In this document: positions 56,685-64,000 of the stretch, piece by piece | Position numbering within the stretch: position 1 is the stretch's first letter | How the letters are laid out: every line of letters begins with the position of its first letter | Source of the DNA: Marvania coccoides | Taxonomy: Eukaryota; Chlorophyta; Trebouxiophyceae; Chlorellales; Chlorellaceae | DNA: 64,000 bases | Reading direction: 5' to 3' | Assembly (NCBI GenBank): GCA_963854735.1 | Contig: OY978106.1 | Coordinates: forward strand, 620,001 to 684,000 | Position numbers and translations under genes: made by a program | Notes under the pieces: generated by a model | Databases searched by the model: none | The model's input: only the letters and a program-made list of their open reading frames with translations | What the model was told of the DNA's origin: nothing

Positions 56685-59104
56685 TCATTTGTTGGCTCCT
56701 CCGCTGCCACGTATGCTGCCATCCGCATGCCCAGAAAGCCTCGCTGCCATCGATCTCAGCTCTTCCAACCTCTCCTCCTCCCCGCCAGCAGCAACAGCAA
56801 CGCGAGCAGTAGCACCGACCTCTCCAGCTGTCTTCCGTGCCTCCCCTTCCTTTTCAGGAGCGTGAGGCTGCTGCGATGCGTCCGAGCTGGGCGTGCGACG
56901 CAGCTCGAGCCCCTCCATCACGTCTCGCAGGGCGTGCTGCGCCGCTGCCGCCGCTGCTTCCGCCGCCGTCGCCTCAGCTTTGCTGTGCCGCTGCACCGCC
57001 GACTGAGGGCGGCGTGCCCGCCGTGCAGCGTACGCATCTTCGGGATCCTCGCCTTCAGCATCTACCAAATCCACTGCAGACTCCTCTTCGAGTCTTTCGG
57101 ATGCTGCCGTTCCAGCAGCGGTGGCGATATTTCCGGCCTCCTGAGCTTGCAGCGACGCGGCGATGGCCGCCTCCAGAGCCTCGTTCTCATCATACCCTTG
57201 CGGGAGAGACGCCGGAGCAGTGGTGGCGCCAGTGGGAGAGGAGGCCGCGCCTTCTGCGGTCCTCTCACAAGACGTAGAAGCCTCAGTCAAAGAGAGCTCC
57301 AGCACCTGCATTTTTAAACATCAAAGGAAAGGGATTAAATGTGCGTACTGTTATACAAAAGAAAGAAGAAAAAAAAATGCCCGGCTTAAAGAAAGAAATA
57401 AAAATTTCCGCACCCTCTGCAGCAGCTCTTCCTCTCCATTTCCATACTCCAGGTCGTCTTCTGACAGTGCCCGTCGGGTGGGAGACCCACCAGCGTCTCC
57501 CCCCCCCCTCACTCCTTCCATTTCTTCTTCATTTTCTTCCACTGCTGCTGTGCTGATTCGAGTGGTACTAAAATCCCAGGGTGAGGCGATGCTGCTGTTC
57601 CTCGCCCTTCGCACCACAGCATCGCGCCGCTCCGCGTCCTCAGCGCCAGCCTCTGTGAGGGAGCTGCCTGCGACGTAAATCCCCCGTCCGCTCCTGCATT
57701 GCAGAGAGCCGTTGTAGAGAAAAAAGCCCGTCAGAAATTTGTACATATAGTGTATACTTGTATAAAGCGCCTTACATGTGCGGCATGTCGAATGGTCCGC
57801 CAGCTTCGAGATCCACGTCCGGCCCCACGAGCTCCTCCACCCTCAGCACCTACGTTCGTAGGGAAGAGAAAAAAAATCGGTTGATGAAATAGCGGAAACT
57901 CCTCCATGACTAATCAACATTACTACTGCAACTTGCCTGCAGCAGGAATATCATGGCCGAGTCGTACCAAAACTCCGGCCGCTGCCCATTGTGGTCCCCT
58001 TCGAACGAGATGAAGTTCTTCGTCTCCGCGCCGTGCGCCATAAACAGCCGCTCGCTGTGGTGCTGCGCCACGAACGTGTCCCCCTTGGCGTGCCCAAACA
58101 ACACGGGGACGAAGCACTCCGGCGCGACGTCCAACGGGGCCACTTGGTCAATACTAAACCCTGCTCGCCGGCGCACCGACCGCCGCATCATCGACAGCGC
58201 CACTCTAACCAGCGGGCGGGGCACCGACAGGCCGTGCCCTGAGTCTGTGGCCAGCTCCAGCATCAAATCCAGCAGCCGCGAGAATGGCGAGTCGGCCACA
58301 ACGCCTGCGATGGTAGGGTCTCTATGCGAGTACAGCAGTGCGGTGACCGCCCCCATGGAGCGCCCCCACAGCGCGAGGGTGCTTGTACTGCCTTCTTCCC
58401 GCAGGTATTGGATTGCTGTGGCGAGGTCGTCAACTTCGTGGGCGCCCAGAGTGACCCAGTCGCCCTCTGAGCGGCCTGAGCCCGAAAAGTCTAGGGTGAA
58501 GACGGTGATGCCCTTGGGGAGCAGCGTGAACATGAACTCCTCGGCGTCGCGGCGGCTCCCGCTGTTGGTGTGACAGTGCACCACGCAAGGGAGGCGGCCG
58601 TCAGGAGAGGTCACCACGCAGGGCCGGTAGTGGCTGCACTGCAGCTTCTGTCCCCGAGTGTTAACCAGCTCTATATCCTGTGGAAAAGAAAGAAATACAA
58701 TTCGGAAAAGGCAAAAAAGAAAATGAAGATGAAAAAAACGGGGGGGGGGGGGGGGACGGTTTGGCGGTGGAGGCAAATTTTTGCGAGGGAAGGGTCCTGA
58801 AAACCATAGCCAAGAGCTCTGGAAATGATACAGACGTGTCGTCTCACCTGCCGGTAGTACTTTCTGATGAGGTCTCTCCTCTCTCCAAAAGAGAAAGCAG
58901 CTCGCCGACCGCCGACCAAGTCTGACTCCTCGTACACATCGCGGGGAGGGCGACACACCGCGCCAACCAGCTGCTCCAAGGAAAACAGATGAAAGGTGGT
59001 TGAGAAGGCGTGTGTGAGCTGTGAAGAGGCAGATCGCAATCCTCCTGGAAATGATCGAGCAAAAAAAGAGGACTGACCTGGTCCCAGAGCCCAGCGATGT
59101 TCAT
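56685..59104 (-). CDS. Alpha/beta hydrolase with C-terminal ubiquitin-interacting motif
   Basis: Exons 59104-59078, 58970-58848, 58677-57937, 57849-57776, 57693-57414 and 57305-56685 give 621 residues. Residues 50-300 are an alpha/beta hydrolase: LDFSGSGRSEGDW, nucleophile Ser in WGRSMGAVTA (about 155), an acid near GHAKGDTFV, and His in FEGDHNGQRP. A disordered linker follows (LSEDDLEYGNGEEEL). A UIM-like helix, DENEALEAAIAASLQAQEA, is at about 455, and a coiled, acidic tail ends it. Plants have hydrolases with similar C-terminal acidic/UIM tails; their substrates are unknown. The intron 3 donor is GCAG|GCAAGT (GC). A serine esterase acting on ubiquitin-marked or lipid-modified partners is possible. 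Confidence 0.82.
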
Positions 59105-59371
59105 TTATTATAGTCAGAGATATTCCAGGTCTTCCATGGGACAAAGTAATGAAAACATAAACAACTGCAGGGAAAGCTGGTTTGGTATTGCGACAGACGA
59201 GTTCAGCGTACGCGCATTGAATAAAATTTTCAAAGTATATTGAACGCAATCGCAGTTCTCGGAATTCGTTTATAGTCACGGGGCCTGCCTCATTTCTTGT
59301 TTCAAATTAATAATTTGAAACTATTTTTTTTCAACTCCAAGAAGCCGGTGTCTGCCTTTGCTGTTCAAATA
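59105..59371. promoter_or_regulatory. Divergent promoter, hydrolase / TAF11
   Basis: 267 bp, AT-rich, with no specific motif. Confidence 0.4.
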
Positions 59372-60362
59372 ATGGACTCGGAGGACATGCCAGATTTCTT
59401 AGGGGGGCCTGCCCCCGCGGCAGGTGCTGCAGGAGACCTGGCTGAAGACGCCGACGAGCTGGACCTCGAAGGCTTGTTGGAGGACGCGCTAGAGGACGCA
59501 TTCGAGGAGAACGCGGCCGAGATGGAAGGCCAGCGAGAGGCCACCGCGGCAGCACCCGCCTCAGAAGAACAACCCTCACCAGCAGGCAAGATCCCTCACC
59601 TTCTCCCCCCCAACCTACCCAAAGGCAAGTTTTATACTTAAAATATACTTAAAATATCGATTTTGGGCGCATTGCAGGGCCGTCAGGTGCAGCTGGAGGA
59701 ACTGTTCCCACCCTGGAGTCGCTCCCGCGCGGCCCAGACGGGCTCATTCATGTTGAGAGCCTCACAGCAGAGCAGCACAAAGTTTACACTGCGTGAGTTA
59801 GTTAGTTAAATGCCGGCCTACTGCTGCGCTCGCCGCTTATTTATTTTGTATTTATGTACACCATCGACACCTGCATTCCATTCCCATACCGCGTGTAAAT
59901 TTTTTCCCCTCGGTTTTACAGCTGGCAATGCAATATCTCTCCTCCCGCCCACCTTCTGTCTACTCCACACTGCCCCCAAAGAAGGTCTTTTCAGCTCTAA
60001 AACTCACTCCCCGCCCCATTTTCTCTTCAAACATGCGCAGGGCCCTGATGAGCGTGCTCACAGAGGGGCAGCAGCAGCGCTACGAAACGTTTCGGCAGGC
60101 TTCGCTGAAGGACCCTATGAGGCGGCTGATTCAAGTGATGACAGGGACCAAGCCCGAAGGCGCAAACCGCCTGTTGATCGCCATGGGGTCCATCGCCAAG
60201 ACGTTCGTGGGGGAGCTCATAGAGGAGGCGAGAAGGGTGGCTGAAGAGCAAGGGGCAAAGGGGCCGCTGCAGCCGGCGCACGTGCACGAGGCGTACCAGC
60301 GGCTGAAGGCAGCGGGGATACTGGAGTCTGAGGAGCCGAAAAGAGCGAAGTTACGATTGTAA
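59372..60362 (+). CDS. TAF11: TFIID subunit TAF11
   Basis: Exons 59372-59624, 59678-59792 and 60041-60362 give 229 residues. An acidic N-terminus (DEDADELDLEGLLEDALEDA-like) precedes the histone fold: QQQRYETFRQASLKDPM, RLIQVMTGTKPEGANRL, MGSIAKTFVGELIEEAR and PAHVHEAYQRLKAAG. That is the TAF11 histone fold which pairs with TAF13 in TFIID and contacts TBP/TFIIA. The intron 1 donor is AAAG|GCAAGT (GC). A second in-phase GC site lies 36 bases upstream (CAG|GCAAGA), so two isoforms could differ by 12 residues. Confidence 0.88.
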
Positions 60363-60745
60363 TAGATTGCTGCTATGAAATTGCTGAGCTGTTGGAAGGG
60401 GAATTTGAACTACTGCAGCAGGAAAGAGGGAGAAAATTTGCGTTTAAACAGCGATGGGCGCAGCAAGCCTTGTTATTTTCATTTACACGCAACCTGTTTT
60501 GCTTAACAACAGCAGCCCGCTCGAGTGCAGCGACACGGCGTTTGAAGCGGTTGAATTCTCTCCGTTAAATTTTTTGAAAATAGGCTCAGCAGCGAGTTGT
60601 TTTCGAGCATACTGTTTTTGCTGTACATCACTGAGGCACCTTGTGCCTGATTTCTGTTTTTGGGAGCGTGTGGCCTCCGTCCATATTCGAAATATTTTCA
60701 AATCAACCAAGAGCAAACGGCGAAAGCAATCGCGGAAGGGCTGAC
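60363..60745. other. Spacer, promoter of ASF1
   Basis: 383 bp, no gene. The + frame 60454-60744 has no family resemblance. Confidence 0.5.
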
Positions 60746-61563
60746 ATGACAGCGATAAACGTCACAAACGTCACTGTCCTCGACAATCCGAGCAAAATCA
60801 CAAACCCGCTGCAGTTTGAAATCCAGTATGAGTGCCTGACCGAGCTCAAGGACGGTGCGTTCGGTTTTCCAGCTTCCCTTCCCAGAGCCCAAATTTCGAT
60901 GGTGTGACTCACCGCTCCCCCTCCTTCCCCTTTCCCCACCCCCACCCTGCAGATTTGGAGTGGAAGCTGACCTACGTCGGCTCCGCAGAGAGCGAAAAGT
61001 ATGACCAGGTCTTAGACGCTGTGTTTGTTGGGCCTGTAGCCTGCGGACAGTACCGCTTCGTCTTCCAGGCGGACCCCCCCGACTTCTCCAGGATCCCCCC
61101 TGACGACGTGGTGGGCGTCACCATCATTCTTCTCACGTGCTCGTACCGGGACCAAGAGTTCTTACGAGTGGGCTATTACGTCAACAACGAGTACCCTGAC
61201 GAGGCGCTGAAGAACGACCCGCCCACCGAACCGCAGCTGGACAAGTACGCTCTTGCATTCCCCCCGAAAATTGCTTCATCCCCCTGTTTTCCCCGTTAAT
61301 AATGGAGGTTTTAAGGTCAACTGACGGGATGTTTTCTTGTTTTTTCTCGGTTTCGCAGGCTGTGGCGCAGCATTTTGGCGGACAAGCCGCGCGTGACGAA
61401 GTTCCCGATCGAATGGGATGCGACAAAGGACGAGGGGATGGCTGGAGAGGGAGAGGCAGGCGAAGAGGAGGGCGGAGAGTTGGAGGGCACAGCGGAGATG
61501 GCAGCAGCAGAGGGACCTCCTGCCGTCGCCGCTGGCGGAGAGGACAGCATGCAGGTGGACTAG
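60746..61563 (+). CDS. ASF1: Histone chaperone ASF1
   Basis: Exons 60746-60854, 60953-61244 and 61359-61563 give 201 residues. ASF1 binds the H3-H4 dimer and hands it to CAF-1 or HIRA in the nucleus. Recognised blocks: [20 protein letters not shown] at the start, [51 protein letters not shown] and [13 protein letters not shown]. The immunoglobulin-like core is about 155 residues; the rest is a short acidic tail ([13 protein letters not shown]). All three exon joins keep frame. Confidence 0.97.
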
Positions 61564-61953
61564 AGCAGCCAAACCATGAAGACCTAGTAGCGAACCCCAT
61601 ACATTTCATTTGAGTGCAGTGGCACAAAAAAGTAGTTTTCGCAGGGGAAAGAATTAACACGAATAAAAAGTTTAGGCAGAGCTGTTCGCTTTTAGCAAGA
61701 TGGCAAAAGTAGACTCCAGTTTCCCCCTTTATCTCTTTGCTTTTTTTTTACTGATTTTTTCTTGCATGACCATAAATAAAGTCCATTGGGACTTTTTTCT
61801 CCGACTGGCACCAAAAATGCAGCTGTCGACCCTGGTCACTGTAAACAGAGCGGCATTACACAAACATGGACGCTACTATGTGAAAGTAAGAAGTGTATAG
61901 CACGAGTCGTCAAAGAGGAAGAAATGATTTTATCAAGTAAACCTATTTAAATT
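61564..61953. other. Convergent 3' spacer
   Basis: A 66-codon + open frame at 61700-61900 is AT-rich and unrecognised. It is not called. Confidence 0.5.
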
Positions 61954-63274
61954 TTAAGCATCCGGCGGCGGTTGAGGAGGCTGCTGCTGATTATTCTGAT
62001 TTTGCTGCTGCTTCTGCTGTTGTTGCTGCTGATACAGCGCGTGCTGGCGCTGCTGCTGCATCAGAATCTGCTGGAGCTGCTGCTGCTGCAGCTGGCCGAG
62101 GTGCTGCAGCTGGGCATTCCGCCGCTGCTCCATGAGCGCCGCAATTTGTGCCTGCTGCGCCTGCTGCTGCTGCGCCTGCGCCGCCGCTAACATGCGCTGC
62201 AGCAGCACCGGGTTCTGCTGCAGCTGGGCCATCACCACCGCATTAGGCTGATCTGGGGGCCCAGCAGCTGCCGCCGCTGCTGCCGCTGCCGCTGCCTGCA
62301 ACTGTGCCTGCTGCGCCTGCTGTGCTCTCACAGCCTGCGCCAACGCCGTGAGCTGCGCTGCTTGCTGATGGTCTTGCGATGCCGCTGCTATCTGCTGCAC
62401 CAGATTCAAAACTTGAGGATTTGTGGCGGCAGGAAGGGCAGCGGTGGAGTTTGCGGCAGCAAGTGGCGAAACAACCACTCGACGCTGCGCCGCCGCTGCA
62501 GTCGTCCCCAGGGGGTGCATCGCGCGAGTCCCAGCAGCGTTGGGCGGCACAAAGCCTTGCGTATGCGCTGCCTGCTGGTGCAGCTGCTGCGCTTGGTGCA
62601 GCTGCTGCATCCTCGCGATCTGCTCCGCCTGCGAGGGGCCAGGCCTCTCCGACCCCATTGCTGCCGTCGCAGCCGGGATGGCGTTCTGCTGGGAGGGAGA
62701 TAAGGCCATTGCCACAGCGGTGGCACCGGCGGCGGCGGCGGGAGGTTTGCGCTCTTTTTTGTGCACTTGGAATAGCTTGGATTTCTTCTTGGGGAGCAGA
62801 AAGTAAAAGGAAATGTCGGCGCCGATTTGAAGGTGGGCCTGGGAGTAGAGAGGCACCGGAGGGCAGCCCGGCTCAAACAGCTCGCCGTCCACCGTGACGC
62901 CGTTCTTTCCCAGCACCTCCAGCTCAAATTGGTCTATAAACCGAGGAAAAAGAAAATGGTGTCATTTTTTTCTTCTTTTCCCTGTTCAGAACTGTGTGTC
63001 TTGGAGGGTGGTTTGCCACACGAGAGAAAAAACGAGCAAAAATTGGCTTTAAATGGCGAAATGTTGGGTTCTTACGGTTTTCGAAGCTGTAGTAGATGCG
63101 CAGGTGCTGCCTGGACACGCTCATGGTGTCTCCCAGAATGACATCGAGGGTGGAGTTCTTGGTTCGTCGGCCAAGGACGATGGAGTACTTGCGGACGAGG
63201 TAGTCCAGGTCGGTGCCCACAAGCTTGGCGAATCCAACTCGCTGGAGTCGGGGGTCGTTGGGTACGACGGGCAT
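61954..63274 (-). CDS. FHA-domain protein with Gln/Ala-rich tail
   Basis: Exons 63274-63076 and 62933-61954 give 392 residues. Residues 8-120 are a forkhead-associated domain: GFAKLVGTDLDYLV, LGRRTKNSTLDVIL, MSVSRQHLRIYYSF and ELEVLGKNGVTVDG. The phosphothreonine contacts are expected in GRR and SRQH. The closest layout is the plant FHA2/fungal Fkh-Fhl1 type, transcription or cell-cycle regulators that read phospho-Thr. The rest is disordered and rich in Gln, Ala and His, encoded by CTG/CAG runs (61980-62110), and looks like an activation or condensate-forming region. No forkhead DNA-binding domain follows. Confidence 0.85.
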
Positions 63275-63541
63275 CCCGGGGCGCTGCAGCGACGATGATT
63301 ATTCGAATTCAAAATTATTTTATTTTTATTTTTTATGTTGAAGTGGATTAAGACAGTCTGCGGGGGTATAATAACAGCAGCTGCTAAATTCGCGTTCAAT
63401 TAAATTTAAACAGATGTCGATTTTTACTGATTTCGAAAAGTGAGGGGAGAAAAATTGGGGCCGTGCCTGCTTTGCCATTCTTTACATTATATTTAATAGT
63501 ATTAAAATTCAAACCCAATTCTGTCAAACTTCGCCGCCTGG
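63275..63541. promoter_or_regulatory. Divergent promoter, FHA / RWD-RING
   Basis: 267 bp, AT-rich, with no distinct motif. Confidence 0.4.
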
Positions 63542-64000
63542 ATGGCAGCGAACGCCGACAATGAGACTCTGCAGCTCGAAATTGAATCGCTCGCCTACAC
63601 CTACGAGGGCTTGGAGGTCGTCCATGGCCCCTCACAAACCACCTTAGCGCTGCAACTGGCGCCCCGCCAGCTGGATGGCGACCACGAAGCCTACGTGGCT
63701 CTGAAGCTCGTTCTGGCAGCCGACTCCTGTCACTACCCCGAGACTCCCGCCTCTGTGGCGCTAGAGGACGTGAAAGGGCTTTCCGATACCGCAGAAAGCA
63801 GTATCCGCGCTGCTTTGCATCAGGAAGCCGCGAATTTGGCTGGTGAAATGATGCTAGGGCATCTTGTCGAGTCAGGCCTAGACCTTTTAACCGAGCTCAA
63901 CAACCCTACGGGCACCTGCATTTTCTGCCTAGAGGACGTGGAAACAAGCAGCAGCGGGATTGGTACCGGGTCTGCGGCGGATGGAATTCCTAATCCAGTC
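63542..64000 (+). CDS. RWD-RING E3 ubiquitin ligase (RNF25-like), 5' part only
   Basis: The frame opens with ATG at 63542 and stays open to the window end (153 residues seen). Residues 8-115 form an RWD domain: LQLEIESLAYTYEGLEVV, VALKLVLAADSCHYPETP and ALHQEAANLAGEMMLGHLVE. It is followed at about 126 by CIFCLEDV, the first Cys pair of a RING. RWD then RING is the order of RNF25/AO7 and plant relatives, which are E3 ligases in translation quality control and DNA damage. The gene continues beyond the window. Confidence 0.8.
   Translation, partial: MAANADNETLQLEIESLAYTYEGLEVVHGPSQTTLALQLAPRQLDGDHEAYVALKLVLAADSCHYPETPASVALEDVKGLSDTAESSIRAALHQEAANLAGEMMLGHLVESGLDLLTELNNPTGTCIFCLEDVETSSSGIGTGSAADGIPNPV

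Noticed and set aside
61700..61900. 66-codon ORF with a hydrophobic start
   Set aside because: No family, AT-rich, and in the convergent 3' region of ASF1 and the FHA gene.

Overview
This is a nuclear contig from a eukaryotic alga, most likely a chlorophyte green alga, possibly trebouxiophyte-like. Protein genes are split by short introns (mostly 60-350 bp). Exons strongly prefer G or C at third codon positions, while introns and spacers are AT-rich. Several products point to the plant lineage: an HP30-type Tim17/SAM preprotein translocase, a green-lineage plastid protein, a jojoba-type wax synthase, a type II proton pyrophosphatase and a UDP-xylose synthase. I see no tRNA, rRNA or CRISPR array.

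Layout. 62-1406: WD40 protein. 1.4-6.4 kb: a disturbed region with a truncated duplicate of the start of the next gene, a dispersed repeat present twice, and a broken tyrosine-recombinase gene. 6.4-9.1 kb: an SPX/VTC4-like polyphosphate polymerase. 10.0-12.3 kb (-): a heme-type sulfite oxidase. 12.2-14.6 kb: an unassigned ORF and a type II membrane glycosyltransferase-like gene. 14.8-16.4 kb: a degenerate RNA polymerase I RPA2 fragment and a pair of SINE-like repeats. 16.5-19.0 kb (-): a sodium:solute symporter. 20.5-22.1 kb (-): UXS. 22.6-25.5 kb (-): a DUF1279-like protein and a WDR76/CMR1-like protein. 25.9-33.1 kb: one 10-exon SNF2-RING gene of about 1858 residues. 33.4-64 kb: a compact, mostly alternating series: HP30 (-), plastid protein (+), wax synthase (+), RBMX2/Ist3 (-), secreted SGNH esterase-like (+), methyltransferase (-), coiled-coil protein (-), H+-PPase (+), ZW10 (-), S1-domain protein (+), 2OG dioxygenase (-), RS-rich protein (+), alpha/beta hydrolase with UIM (-), TAF11 (+), ASF1 (+), FHA protein (-), and a RWD-RING protein cut by the window edge (+).

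The genes are not an operon or a pathway. Themes that recur are phosphate and energy metabolism (VTC, H+-PPase), chromatin and transcription (SNF2-RING, TAF11, ASF1, FHA), RNA processing (RBMX2, S1, RS protein) and membrane traffic or import (ZW10, HP30). Many neighbours are divergent and share promoters of roughly 40-600 bp.

The most unusual feature is at the splicing level. At eight introns in eight different genes, the reading frame can only be kept by a GC-AG intron whose exon ends in AG, usually AG|GCAAGT. That is about 12% of the roughly 68 introns I could place by hand, well above the roughly 1% usual in plants and animals.
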